A stretch of 64,000 bases of DNA from positions 186,001 through 250,000 of the forward strand of contig NZ_JAKIHP010000003.1 in assembly GCF_021608265.1 (NCBI RefSeq). Direction: 5' to 3'. Positions 7,675 through 16,317 of this stretch are shown piece after piece; position 1 is the stretch's first letter, and each line of letters begins with the position of its first letter. Position numbers and translations under genes: made by a program. The notes below the pieces were generated by a model that saw nothing but the letters and a program-made list of their open reading frames with translations, did not search any database and was not told where the DNA came from. Source of the DNA: Flavobacterium wongokense. Its GTDB lineage: Bacteria; Bacteroidota; Bacteroidia; Flavobacteriales; Flavobacteriaceae.

Positions 7675-8582
7675 TCTGAAATTATAATTTTTCCTGCGCC
7701 ATTGTCCGAATATTTCAAATGCAATGGAATGCAAATCGACTTCAACGCAACAGCTCTGTTTTTATGGGTAAATGCTCCGGTAAATTTTACGTTTTCGACA
7801 CTTTTAGGATAATCAATCACAACATTATATTGATTTGTAAACTGGCTCAGGACGTACTGCATTGGTACATTTTTGAAGGTCGTTTCGCCATTAATCCAGG
7901 AAGGTTTGGTTTGCATATCAGCCCAGTTTTCGGAAGTATGGTCATAAAACCGAATGCTCTCTGATGGTGTTAAAATAGCAATTTTTCCCTTAGTTTCTAC
8001 CCTTACCTTCCCTTCATAACAAATAACTTCAAAGTAATCCTTATGTGAATTGACATTAAATTTGGTGCCCAAAACCGTTACGCAGCCCAAAGCGGTTTTT
8101 ACCGTAAACCGGCTTCCTTTCTGCACTTCAAAAAAAGCTTCGCCTTCCAAATCCAAGGTCCTGTTGTATTGAAACAGGTTTGGGTAAGACAACTTCGATT
8201 TGGCATTCAAGGTCACTTGTGAATTATCCGGTAGTGTTACCATTTGGGTTGCCCCAAAGCCGGTTTCATTGGTATTCGAAAAATAAAATAACTGGAACAA
8301 ACCGAAGAAAAGCAATACCGCCGCCGCAATAGCAGCATAGCGCCATAGTGGAAATACTCTTGCAGTCTTTTTTGATTTTTGAGTTTCGATTTTTTGCTTG
8401 ATGGCACTGAAGTTTTGTTCCATATCCGGATTGGCTGTAGTGTAGCCTTCCAAAGTATTTTTTAGTTTTTGATAATCCAAAAAATCACTCTCGCCTACAA
8501 GCTGCTTCAGTTGCCCGTCCGAAATTTTTCCGGCCAGCCAATCTGACAAGTACGTCTCATTTTCATTTTCCATGATGGTCAT
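7671..8582 (-). CDS. fecR: FecR-family anti-sigma factor
   Basis: This 303-residue inner-membrane protein has a short cytosolic N-terminal part (about 1-80) that would hold the sigma factor. One membrane span follows (about 81-101), then a periplasmic FecR domain with VTLPDNSQVTLNAKSKLSYP, GEAFFEV and VLGTKFNV. The C-terminal 70 residues fit the DUF4974 domain common in Bacteroidetes FecR proteins and resemble the STN fold of the receptor. It overlaps the receptor gene by four bases and starts six bases after the sigma gene, so the three form one operon. A second ATG three codons on is an equally plausible start. Confidence 0.9.
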   Translation of the reverse strand: MTIMENENETYLSDWLAGKISDGQLKQLVGESDFLDYQKLKNTLEGYTTANPDMEQNFSAIKQKIETQKSKKTARVFPLWRYAAIAAAVLLFFGLFQLFYFSNTNETGFGATQMVTLPDNSQVTLNAKSKLSYPNLFQYNRTLDLEGEAFFEVQKGSRFTVKTALGCVTVLGTKFNVNSHKDYFEVICYEGKVRVETKGKIAILTPSESIRFYDHTSENWADMQTKPSWINGETTFKNVPMQYVLSQFTNQYNVVIDYPKSVENVKFTGAFTHKNRAVALKSICIPLHLKYSDNGAGKIIISE

Positions 8583-8588
8583 TTTATT

Positions 8589-9116
8589 TTAAACATTTTT
8601 TACCACTTTCCTCAACGAAAGTAAGGCCTGATGCATTCTTTTTTCTACTGCTTTCACCGATAAATCCAATGAAGCGGCAATCTCGGTGTAGGATTGGTTG
8701 TCAAAACGGTTCATCAAAAAAACGGTCCGCTGCTTTTCGGGCAAATCGTTGATTGCCTTTTCCAATCGGTTTTTCAGCTCGGTTTCCTCCAACAAAAATT
8801 CGGGTGATTCATGATGCTCTGATTTTGGCTTAGAGACAATTTCAAAATTCTGAACAACCTTGTCGTGCTTGATTTGATTGAGCGATAAACGTATTGCCGT
8901 CGTATACAAAAAACTCTTAGCCTGTTCGGGCTTTAGTATCCCACAATTTTCCCAAAGTTTGACAAAGGCATTCTGGGCGACATCTTCAGCACGCTCAACA
9001 TCCCTAAATTTATAAATTAAAAAGTTTCTCAGCAACTTAAAGTTAGTGTCAAAAACCGATTTGAAAATCGGCTCTGAGCACAAACACGGTGAAGGTTTCT
9101 GATCTACTTTATCCAT
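8589..9116 (-). CDS. ECF RNA polymerase sigma factor (FecI type)
   Basis: This 175-residue protein has sigma region 2 (about 18-60, including VERAEDVAQNAFVKLWEN). A linker leads to region 4 (about 118-170), with LPEKQRTVFLMNRFDNQSY and the helix-turn-helix EIAASLDLSVKAVEKRMH. It heads the sigma/anti-sigma/receptor operon and would direct transcription once the receptor signals through FecR. Its short N-terminal tail with two cysteines (CLC) is not part of the domain. A strong hairpin lies 15-47 bases upstream of the ATG. Confidence 0.92.
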   Translation of the reverse strand: MDKVDQKPSPCLCSEPIFKSVFDTNFKLLRNFLIYKFRDVERAEDVAQNAFVKLWENCGILKPEQAKSFLYTTAIRLSLNQIKHDKVVQNFEIVSKPKSEHHESPEFLLEETELKNRLEKAINDLPEKQRTVFLMNRFDNQSYTEIAASLDLSVKAVEKRMHQALLSLRKVVKNV

Positions 9117-9120
9117 ACCT

Positions 9121-9163
9121 AAAAAAACCTGTTACCACATGCTCCTTAAAAACATGTGGTAAC
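9121..9163 (-). terminator. Perfect 11-bp hairpin plus T-tract upstream of the ECF sigma gene
   Basis: Arms gttaccacatg (9131-9141) and catgtggtaac (9153-9163) pair perfectly around an 11-base loop. On the minus strand they are followed by AGG and seven T (9121-9127), the layout of an intrinsic terminator. It closes the lipoprotein gene but also lies in the short leader of the sigma gene, five bases before its ATG. Confidence 0.82.
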
Positions 9164-9207
9164 AAGAACTAAAATTTAATTCAAATTATTAACTAACTGA
9201 TTCTTCA

Positions 9208-10383
9208 TTAATTACAATTTTGGGCAACCAGGATTTGAAAATCAGACTGGCCTAGAACTGTTGTAGTAATTCCGTTTGTAAAAGTTATCGTTATAGGATA
9301 ATTAAACGCAGGATAAGCTGATTGTGCCGGGAACCAATATTGCAATAGTTCACCATCGTTATGCACTGTTACCAAAGCTCCCTGAAACTGCACCTGAGCC
9401 GGATAATGCACCACAAAACAATGACTCAATAACTCTCCAAATGTTGGCAATGGAGCAACACCGCATTCTATGAAATCTGCAGCTGTAAATCCGTCGCACT
9501 CGGCACGGCAGGCGTTGTCATATTGAACAACTCCGGCTGAAGTCTGGACACAAACCGGTTCAAAGTTTGCAGGACACGGACATGGATTATTGGGGTCACA
9601 GCTTACAAAATCGTTTTGATCATAACCATCACAGGCGGCAAAACATTCGTTGGAATATTCTACAATTCCAGCTGGTGTTTGTACGCAAACCGGTTGGTAC
9701 ACTAAATCGCATAAACAATTAGAAGCACTACAGTCATTGTTCAGTTCAAAGAACTCATACAAATCGTGGATTACAATGGTTTGATTATTCTGGATTACGT
9801 TGATTGGGAAAACTATATCCAATTGGTATGTTCCTGCTGGTGATGAAACCAACTGCATTAATTCGGCCTGATTGTGCACAGTGATGGATACTTGATTGAC
9901 ATCGAGAACCGAAATTGGGAATTCAATGCTATAGCAGGTAAAATCAAAAACAAAATCATTTACAACCTGAATATTATCACAAGCCTGAAGTATGGCAAAA
10001 AATTCAGCTTCGTCGTGTATTGTTGTGACTGCACCTTCCTGTTGTACCTGGAATGGGAATGCAATTCCTTCAATATACAAAGCTGTATTTTCATTGGCCA
10101 ATATTTCTAGTAAACCTTCAAAATTAGCAACAGTAACCTGTGTTCCGTTGTTGTACTCAAGCGTTATCGGATAAACAAAGGCGAAGCAAAATGCCTGGTC
10201 CTGTGTAGTAAGTGTGTTTTTCCCCGAAATCCCATTTACTTTTTTGATTGCGTTGAGCGTGGTTCTCAACGAGATGCTCTTAGAAGCAATGGCTTCATTT
10301 TCTACAGGATTGCTGTCTGAACAGGAATAGAATATTGCCGCAGAAACGGTAAGCAGCAATAATAGTAGTTTAAATTTTTTCAT
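9208..10383 (-). CDS. Lipoprotein with six short repeats and two Kazal-like domains
   Basis: This 391-residue protein has a lipoprotein signal with lipobox FYSC (Cys21). I see six copies of a roughly 30-residue module around the pattern (F/Y)P-hydrophobic-x-V...T(V/I)H-(D/N)..EL: residues about 66-95, 105-135, 150-180, 187-218, 322-350 and 358-390. Modules 1, 3 and 5 start after a cysteine and 2, 4 and 6 end near one, suggesting three disulfide-linked double units. Between units two and three are two Kazal-type domains (223-262 and 268-307), each with YQPVC or FEPVC, a YxNxC step and a final cysteine. Kazal domains inhibit serine proteases in known cases. A role as a surface protease inhibitor is an inference; substrate and partner are unknown. 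Confidence 0.75.
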   Translation of the reverse strand: MKKFKLLLLLLTVSAAIFYSCSDSNPVENEAIASKSISLRTTLNAIKKVNGISGKNTLTTQDQAFCFAFVYPITLEYNNGTQVTVANFEGLLEILANENTALYIEGIAFPFQVQQEGAVTTIHDEAEFFAILQACDNIQVVNDFVFDFTCYSIEFPISVLDVNQVSITVHNQAELMQLVSSPAGTYQLDIVFPINVIQNNQTIVIHDLYEFFELNNDCSASNCLCDLVYQPVCVQTPAGIVEYSNECFAACDGYDQNDFVSCDPNNPCPCPANFEPVCVQTSAGVVQYDNACRAECDGFTAADFIECGVAPLPTFGELLSHCFVVHYPAQVQFQGALVTVHNDGELLQYWFPAQSAYPAFNYPITITFTNGITTTVLGQSDFQILVAQNCN

Positions 10384-10467
10384 CTTACTTTATAATTTAG
10401 AGTTTAAAGGTTAGACAACGCAAAAACGCATCACCCTACTTTTTTATAAAAATAAATGAAATATAGC

Positions 10468-12030
10468 TTATTTTCCGAGACTTTCGGCAATTTTCAAGGC
10501 GCATTTTTCGCCGTCAATGGCTGCTGAAATGATTCCTCCTGCAAAGCCTGCGCCTTCTCCACAAGGATATAAGCCTTTGATTTGGGGATGTTCCAAAGAA
10601 AAATTGTCGCGTGGGATTCTAACGGGTGAGGATGTCCTGCTTTCAGGAGCATGAAGAATGGCATCATTGGTCATATAACCACGCATCGATTTTCCGAATT
10701 CCTTAAAACCTTGCCTCATGATTTGGGATAGGAATCCTGGGAAAACCTTCCCCATTTCCACAGAAGTTGTTCCGGGAACATAGGATGTTTTTGGTATGGA
10801 TGCGGAAACTTTATTTTGGGTAAAATCAATCATTCTTTGTGCCGGAACTTTTTGGGTTTGCCCCGCCAAATACCAGGCTTTCTGTTCGATGCTTTTCTGG
10901 AATTCCATTCCGGCAAGCGCTCCAAATTTTTCAAACGGCTTGAAATCTTCCAATTTCAATTCGACCACAATTCCCGAATTGGCCGTAGCCTGATCGCGTT
11001 TTGATGGCGACCAGCCATTGGTAACCACTTCACCCGGACTTGTAGCACAAGGCGCAATTACGCCACCCGGACACATGCAGAACGAATACATTCCGCGGCC
11101 GTTAACCTGTTTCACAATCGAGTAAGGCGCTGGAGGCAAATGTTCGCCACGAAAATCACAACTGTACTGGATTTTATCAATGAGTTCCTGAGGATGCTCG
11201 GCGCGAACGCCCAATGCAAAAGGCTTGGCTTCAATCAGGATTTTTTTCCTGTCCAATAATTCGAAAATATCACGTGCTGAATGACCTGTTGCCAGTATTA
11301 ATTTGTTCGCTGAAATCGCATCACCATTCTGCGTTACAACGCCTTGTATTTCGTTGTTCTTTACAATAAAATCAGTAACCCTGGTTTCGAACAAGACTTT
11401 GCCGCCACATTCGATAATCTTTTCACGGATATCCTGGATGATTTGTGGCAGTTTGTTGGTTCCGATGTGTGGATGTGCTTCAACCAAAATATCTGGTGTC
11501 GCACCAAAGCCAACCAATAGCTGAAGAATCCGATCCACATCGCCACGTTTTTTAGAACGCGTATATAACTTTCCGTCGGAATAGGTTCCGGCTCCGCCTT
11601 CGCCAAAGCAATAATTGGAATCTTCATTGACGATATGGTCTACATTGATGGCTTTCAAATCACGTCGTCTTCCACGAACATCTTTTCCACGTTCGATGAC
11701 TATTGGCTTTAAGCCCATTTCAATTAGTTGTAACGCCGCAAAAAGACCGGCTGGACCGGCACCAACAATAATCACTTCCTGTTTATTGGAAACATTATTA
11801 TAATCGGGAAGTCCGATTGGCTGTTCTGTATATTTTTCATCAATCAGATAGACCAAAACCTTCAGATTAAACTTTATCGCTTTTTGACGCGCATCTATCG
11901 AACGTTTAAGGATAACGACCTTATGAACCAATTTGGTGGAAACCCGAACTGATTTAGCCACATACTCCTTGAGCAAATTTTCATTTGCTGCTACTTCGGG
12001 TGAAACCTGGATTTGGAGTTCTTGTGGCAT
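10468..12030 (-). CDS. FAD-dependent dehydrogenase of the COG2509 family
   Basis: This 520-residue cytosolic flavoprotein has an N-terminal domain of about 80 residues, then the Rossmann motif VIIVGAGPAGLFAALQL (glycines at 90, 92 and 95). The family segment CFGEGGAGTYSDGKLYTR follows, and GEGAGFAGGIISAAIDG near the C-terminus completes FAD binding. COG2509 proteins are widespread, but their substrate is not well established, so no reaction is claimed. It is a single gene with its own consensus promoter (12047-12076), which overlaps the region just after the terminator of the T9SS cargo gene. Confidence 0.85.
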   Translation of the reverse strand: MPQELQIQVSPEVAANENLLKEYVAKSVRVSTKLVHKVVILKRSIDARQKAIKFNLKVLVYLIDEKYTEQPIGLPDYNNVSNKQEVIIVGAGPAGLFAALQLIEMGLKPIVIERGKDVRGRRRDLKAINVDHIVNEDSNYCFGEGGAGTYSDGKLYTRSKKRGDVDRILQLLVGFGATPDILVEAHPHIGTNKLPQIIQDIREKIIECGGKVLFETRVTDFIVKNNEIQGVVTQNGDAISANKLILATGHSARDIFELLDRKKILIEAKPFALGVRAEHPQELIDKIQYSCDFRGEHLPPAPYSIVKQVNGRGMYSFCMCPGGVIAPCATSPGEVVTNGWSPSKRDQATANSGIVVELKLEDFKPFEKFGALAGMEFQKSIEQKAWYLAGQTQKVPAQRMIDFTQNKVSASIPKTSYVPGTTSVEMGKVFPGFLSQIMRQGFKEFGKSMRGYMTNDAILHAPESRTSSPVRIPRDNFSLEHPQIKGLYPCGEGAGFAGGIISAAIDGEKCALKIAESLGK

Positions 12031-12046
12031 CGCTTTGTTTTTTTGG

Positions 12047-12076
12047 CAAAAATAAACAAATCGAAATTAGCACAAA
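12047..12076 (-). promoter_or_regulatory. Consensus Bacteroidetes promoter of the FAD dehydrogenase gene
   Basis: On the minus strand TTTG (12073-12076) and TATTTTTG (12047-12054) are separated by 18 bases. The ATG is 17 bases downstream of the -7 box. Confidence 0.7.
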
Positions 12077-12106
12077 TAAAAAAGGTTCAGCTTTCGCCAA
12101 ACCTTT
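12075..12106 (-). terminator. Terminator of the T9SS cargo gene
   Basis: On the minus strand AAAGGTT pairs with AACCTTT around a stem-loop with a GAAA loop, then runs into TTTTTTATTT. A second small hairpin (gaaatcc/ggatttc, 12121-12137) lies between it and the stop codon. Confidence 0.7.
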
Positions 12107-12166
12107 GATATTAAGAGGAGGAAATCCTGTGGATTTCAGGTACTCGAGCTTTAGCCCGTTTTGAAT

Positions 12167-13694
12167 TTAGTTCTTGATGAACTTATAATTTCCAACCTGG
12201 TTGTTCATGGTTACTTTTACAAAATAAACTCCAGCCTGTAACTCTGCAACTGAAATAGTCGTCAGTGCTTCAGTAGCTTTCAGGGATTTTATTTTTGAGC
12301 CATTGATTGAATAAATTTCAATTGAAGCGTTTACATCTTCAGTATTATTTTGAATGTTCAGTAAATCTGATGTTGGGTTTGGATATACTTTTATGGCAGC
12401 TGTCGTCAAAGAAACCTGACTTGTTCCAAGAGCTACAGCAGATTCAAGATAATCTGCAGTTCCGTTGGAATTGGTGTCATCATCAGAAGGATTACCGTTG
12501 TGATTGTAATCTTCCCTCCATGTCAATAAACCATCACCATCATCATCTTTATCCAAATAATTTGGAATACCATCATTATCCGTATCCAAAAGTATATTGG
12601 CACTCTGAGTAACATTGGTTTTGAAGAAAACGTACTCAACACTAGTCAGTACCAAATCGCCATCATCATCGTTATCTGAATAATTCGGAATCCCATCAAA
12701 ATCGGTATCATCATTTGCCAGATTGGTATCATTATTTATATCTTCTGCCGACGTTGGAACCGAATCATTATCTGCATCAATGCTACAATCAATAACGCTT
12801 AGAGTAACTGGTCTTACAACTGAATTGATATTGGTATAAATAGTCATCGGATTTGATATATTGAGATAGGCATTTGGATTTGCAATCGGATTAACCTGAG
12901 CCTGCGCATCTACCTGAGTCTCAAAAAATGAAACAGCAGCTGGATTTGGATATAGGTCGTTTGCCGCTACTGATAAATCGAAGGTTTGAATTCCGTCAGC
13001 ATTATCATCACAACGCACAAAAGAATAATTTGGAAAATATCCTGAACGGTAAAAACGCCATGCTTCCTGAGAAGCGTTCCAGTTTCCTGCATTTCTTCCA
13101 GGAGCGGCAATAGCTTGTGTAGTAGTATTAACAAGACCGATAACGCCTCTTCCCCCATTCCATCCTACAGGCTTGTCTTCCAATTATCTGAACATCTATG
13201 GAATTTGAAGTTTCACTCAAAATCATTTGGAAAGAACTAGTAGCAGTAGTACCACAGCTAAAATGAGGCTGATTGTTAAAAAAGACTACAAATTTTCTAT
13301 AAGGAAATACTCCATACACTCCATAAGTTAATGTTCCTGTAGCAGCACTATTATCTAAGTCTTCATAACATCCCAAAATTGAATTTTGTATCGGAAATGA
13401 AGTTGAAGGAATTGTCGAACTAAAAGACCAAGGCGAAGTTTGAGTTGCCAAATTAGTCCTAAAATCGATGTAACCGTTGGTACTAATCACCAGCTGATTG
13501 TAAGTGTTTCCATAAAAATCAAAGCTAAACGGAAGCGTTATAACCTGGGAATACTTATCATCAGGAGTAGTCAGTGCAACCAATGTGCCTGAAAACGGCT
13601 GGAACGGAATTGCCGTTACCGAGTAATTATTTTGTGAAATTCCCTTTAAGGAAATAAAGGCGAATACGATAAAAAGAATGTATTTTTGTTTCAT
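12167..13694 (-). pseudogene. T9SS-secreted protein gene with a single-base frameshift
   Basis: Two overlapping minus-strand frames together make one secreted protein. The first starts MKQKYILFIVFAFISLKG (signal peptide, start at 13694) and its normal sequence stops making sense after SIDVQII. The second frame continues with EDKPVGWNGGRGVIGL, which joins smoothly if one G of the GG at 13180-13181 is skipped. After the junction come an NWNASQEAWRF segment, an Asp-rich calcium-binding stretch of thrombospondin type 3 style (DADNDS, DTDFDGIPNY, DTDNDGIPNY), and a T9SS type A sorting domain (KVYPNPTSDLLNIQ... to YKFIKN). The intact product would be exported by type IX secretion and displayed outside. 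The frameshift may be a real mutation, a sequencing error, or rarely programmed. Confidence 0.85.
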
Positions 13695-13718
13695 AATCAG
13701 GTTTTGAATAATTTTTGA

Positions 13719-13726
13719 CAAATCTA
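13719..13726 (-). promoter_or_regulatory. Candidate -7 box of the T9SS cargo gene
   Basis: The minus strand reads TAGATTTG, 24 bases before the ATG at 13694. It supports that start over the upstream candidate at 13721, which lies inside the box. No -33 TTTG was seen at the right spacing. Confidence 0.45.
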
Positions 13727-13769
13727 TCGAATTTTATTCAGTAAAGAACTGATGTGTAAAATTTTAACT

Positions 13770-14009
13770 ATGTCAAGGCAAATAAAATTAATTTGGGACT
13801 TTAGAGGGGAAGCAGCTGCAAAAACGGCGGAGCATCACGAACTCCATTTGAAGGAATACATTATTCATGAAAAACTTCCACTTCATATCACTGGTTTTGA
13901 AATAAAAAATGAAATGCACGCCATCGCTTTTATGGTAGTAACCGATGACTACATGATTCCGGTTCGTGATGCGCTGAAACCTCATCGTGGCGAACTTTAT
14001 ACAGAATAA
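13770..14009 (+). CDS. Conserved small protein of unknown function
   Basis: This 79-residue protein starts MSRQIKLIWDFRGEAAAKTAEHH. It is rich in His and Glu, has no signal peptide or membrane span, and looks like a compact alpha/beta fold. I recognise it only as the kind of short conserved protein common in flavobacteria and propose no function. The start at 13770 is preferred over 13752 because the extension (MCKILT) looks like upstream spacer. It is divergent from the T9SS gene and ends at a strong shared terminator with recQ. Confidence 0.65.
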   Translation: MSRQIKLIWDFRGEAAAKTAEHHELHLKEYIIHEKLPLHITGFEIKNEMHAIAFMVVTDDYMIPVRDALKPHRGELYTE

Positions 14010-14037
14010 AAAAGAGAAGCAAAAGCTTCTCTTTTTT
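14008..14037. terminator. Bidirectional terminator between the small protein gene and recQ
   Basis: The 13-base arms aaaaaagagaagc (14008-14020) and gcttctctttttt (14025-14037) enclose an AAAA loop. The T-tract end overlaps the recQ stop codon region. Confidence 0.85.
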
Positions 14038-16231
14038 AATTAGCTACTTCGCTAATGAATTTTATACGCATCAGGCGGAGTTCCTCAATGTCATAATCTC
14101 CATCAAATTCCTTGAGTGCATCTTCAATTTTATCCGATTCGGAATCCATGAAATAATCGTGGATTTCTTCCTGTTGTTCTTCGTCGAGGATTTCGTTGAC
14201 CCAATAATTGATATTCAATTTGGTTCCCGAATATACAATCTGTTCCATTTCCTTCAACAAAGCGTCCATATTCATACCTTTTGCCTTGGCGATATCTTCA
14301 AGTGAAAGTTTCCTGTCTATGTTTTGGATGATGTATAATTTATTTGCCGAATTGGCTCCTGTGGATTTCACAACCAAATCATCAGGCCTGATAATATCAT
14401 TGTCTTCAACATAACGGGCAATGAGTTCGGCAAATTCCTTACCGTATTTTTTGGCCTTTCCTTCGCCAACGCCGTGGACATTGCTCAGCTCGTCAATGGT
14501 TATTGGATATTTCAAAGCCATATCTTCCAATGATGGATCCTGGAATACCACAAATGGTGGAACGCCCAATTTCTTGGCGACCTTTTTACGCAGATCCCGG
14601 AGCATGCTCATCAGCGCTTCGTCTGCAGTTCCTGTAGATTTTGCTGCCGTTACGATGGCGTCATCTTCGGTTTCATTGTATTCATGGTCTTCAGACATCA
14701 TGAATGAAGTTGGATTTTTGATGAATTCATGCCCTTTCCCGGACACTTTCAGAATACCATAGGTCTCAATATCTTTTGTCAAAAGACCATCCACCAAAAT
14801 TTGACGGATTAGGGCCATCCAATAACGTTCCTCAAAATCCTTCCCTGCACCAAAAAACGGTTGCGTATCGGTTCGGTGTGCTTTTATCATGGCGTTTACC
14901 CTTCCAATAAGTGTAAAACAGATTTCTTTGGATTTATATAAATGCTTGGTATCGCGTACGACTTCCAGAAGCAGTTTGACCTGGTTTTTGGCTTCAACTT
15001 TTGTTTTAGGATTACGGACATTGTCGTCCATATCTGCACCTTCTCCCGTCTCGCTGTCGAATTCTTCCCCAAAATAATGGAGCAGGAATTTACGTCTGGA
15101 CATCGAAGTTTCGGCATAAGCCACAACTTCCTGAAGCAGCGCAAAACCAATTTCCTGTTCGGCAACCGGTTTTCCTGACATGAATTTTTCAAGCTTTTCT
15201 ACATCCTTATAGGAATAATAGGCAAGGCAATGCCCTTCTCCACCATCTCTTCCTGCACGTCCGGTTTCCTGGTAATAACTTTCGAGAGATTTTGGAATAT
15301 CGTGATGGATTACAAAACGGACATCGGGTTTGTCAATTCCCATCCCAAATGCAATAGTTGCCACAACGACTTCAACATCTTCCATAAGGAACATATCCTG
15401 GTGTTTGGCACGGGTTTTTGCATCCAAACCGGCATGATAGGGAACAGCAGAAATTCCGTTTACCTGCAATACTTCTGCAATTTCCTCAACCTTCTTTCGG
15501 CTTAGGCAGTAAATGATTCCGGATTTTCCTTTATTCTGTTTGATGAAACGGATGATATCCGCTTCTATATTTTTGGTTTTGGTACGTACTTCGTAAAATA
15601 AATTCGGACGGTTGAATGAAGCCTTAAATGTTTTGGCATCAGACATGTCGAGATTCTTGAGGATGTCTTCCTGGACTTTTGGTGTAGCCGTAGCCGTAAG
15701 GCCGATTACCGGAACATCCCCAATAAGTTTGATGATGGATTTCAGGTTGCGGTATTCCGGACGGAAATCGTGTCCCCATTCTGAAATACAGTGTGCCTCA
15801 TCAATGGCAACGAATGATATTTTGACACTTTGAAGGAATTCCACATATTCTTCCTTGGTTAAGGATTCGGGAGCAACATATAATAATTTGGTAATTCCCG
15901 ATGTGATGTCTTTTTTAACCTGGGTAATTTCGGTTTTTGTTAATGAAGAATTCAATACATGGGCTATGCCATTTTCAGACGATAAACTCCTGATGGCATC
16001 TACCTGGTTTTTCATTAAGGCAATCAAGGGAGAGACGACGATGGCGGTTCCATCCTGAATCAAAGCGGGTAATTGGTAGCATAACGATTTTCCTCCACCA
16101 GTAGGCATTATAACAAAGGTATTATTTTGCGCAATAACACTTCTAATGACTTGTTCTTGTAATCCTTTAAATTGGTTGAAACCAAAATACTTTTTTAATT
16201 CTTTGTGAATGTCAATTTCGTCTAAATTCAT
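14036..16231 (-). CDS. recQ: ATP-dependent DNA helicase RecQ
   Basis: This 731-residue superfamily 2 helicase unwinds DNA 3' to 5' in recombination and fork repair. Visible motifs are Walker A PTGGGKS (43-49), the DEAHCISEWGHDFRPEYR block, TATATPKVQEDIL, and motif VI QETGRAGRDG. The RQC region, an HRDC-like C-terminal part (about 560-640) and a further C-terminal extension follow. The RecQ zinc site normally has four cysteines (a CRR and CxxCxxC pattern). Here the same place reads SMSRRKFLLHYFGE followed by GADMDDNVRNP, and no cysteine ligand is seen. It is divergent from kdsD across 86 bases, with a -7-like box at 16263-16270. Confidence 0.94.
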   Translation of the reverse strand: MNLDEIDIHKELKKYFGFNQFKGLQEQVIRSVIAQNNTFVIMPTGGGKSLCYQLPALIQDGTAIVVSPLIALMKNQVDAIRSLSSENGIAHVLNSSLTKTEITQVKKDITSGITKLLYVAPESLTKEEYVEFLQSVKISFVAIDEAHCISEWGHDFRPEYRNLKSIIKLIGDVPVIGLTATATPKVQEDILKNLDMSDAKTFKASFNRPNLFYEVRTKTKNIEADIIRFIKQNKGKSGIIYCLSRKKVEEIAEVLQVNGISAVPYHAGLDAKTRAKHQDMFLMEDVEVVVATIAFGMGIDKPDVRFVIHHDIPKSLESYYQETGRAGRDGGEGHCLAYYSYKDVEKLEKFMSGKPVAEQEIGFALLQEVVAYAETSMSRRKFLLHYFGEEFDSETGEGADMDDNVRNPKTKVEAKNQVKLLLEVVRDTKHLYKSKEICFTLIGRVNAMIKAHRTDTQPFFGAGKDFEERYWMALIRQILVDGLLTKDIETYGILKVSGKGHEFIKNPTSFMMSEDHEYNETEDDAIVTAAKSTGTADEALMSMLRDLRKKVAKKLGVPPFVVFQDPSLEDMALKYPITIDELSNVHGVGEGKAKKYGKEFAELIARYVEDNDIIRPDDLVVKSTGANSANKLYIIQNIDRKLSLEDIAKAKGMNMDALLKEMEQIVYSGTKLNINYWVNEILDEEQQEEIHDYFMDSESDKIEDALKEFDGDYDIEELRLMRIKFISEVAN

Positions 16232-16262
16232 TCTTTGTTAATCGTATTTTTACATAAATTTG

Positions 16263-16270
16263 CAAACATA
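16263..16270 (-). promoter_or_regulatory. Candidate -7 box of recQ
   Basis: The minus strand reads TATGTTTG (TAnnTTTG). The nearest upstream TTTG (16296-16299) gives a spacer of 25 bases, longer than usual. Confidence 0.4.
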
Positions 16271-16317
16271 AAGATACGACTTTCTTTTACACACACAAAT
16301 TTTATATTGTTACAATT

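Noticed and set aside
7675..7734. N-terminal extension of the TonB receptor
   Set aside because: It overlaps the anti-sigma gene and delays the signal peptide; the ATGA overlap start fits better.
9131..9163. The inverted repeat as the end of an insertion element
   Set aside because: A T-tract follows it on the minus strand and there is no transposase or second copy in the window, so a terminator explains it.
12121..12137. The small gaaatcc/ggatttc hairpin as a regulatory site
   Set aside because: It is only seven pairs, lies in the 3' untranslated part before a better terminator, and has no further support.
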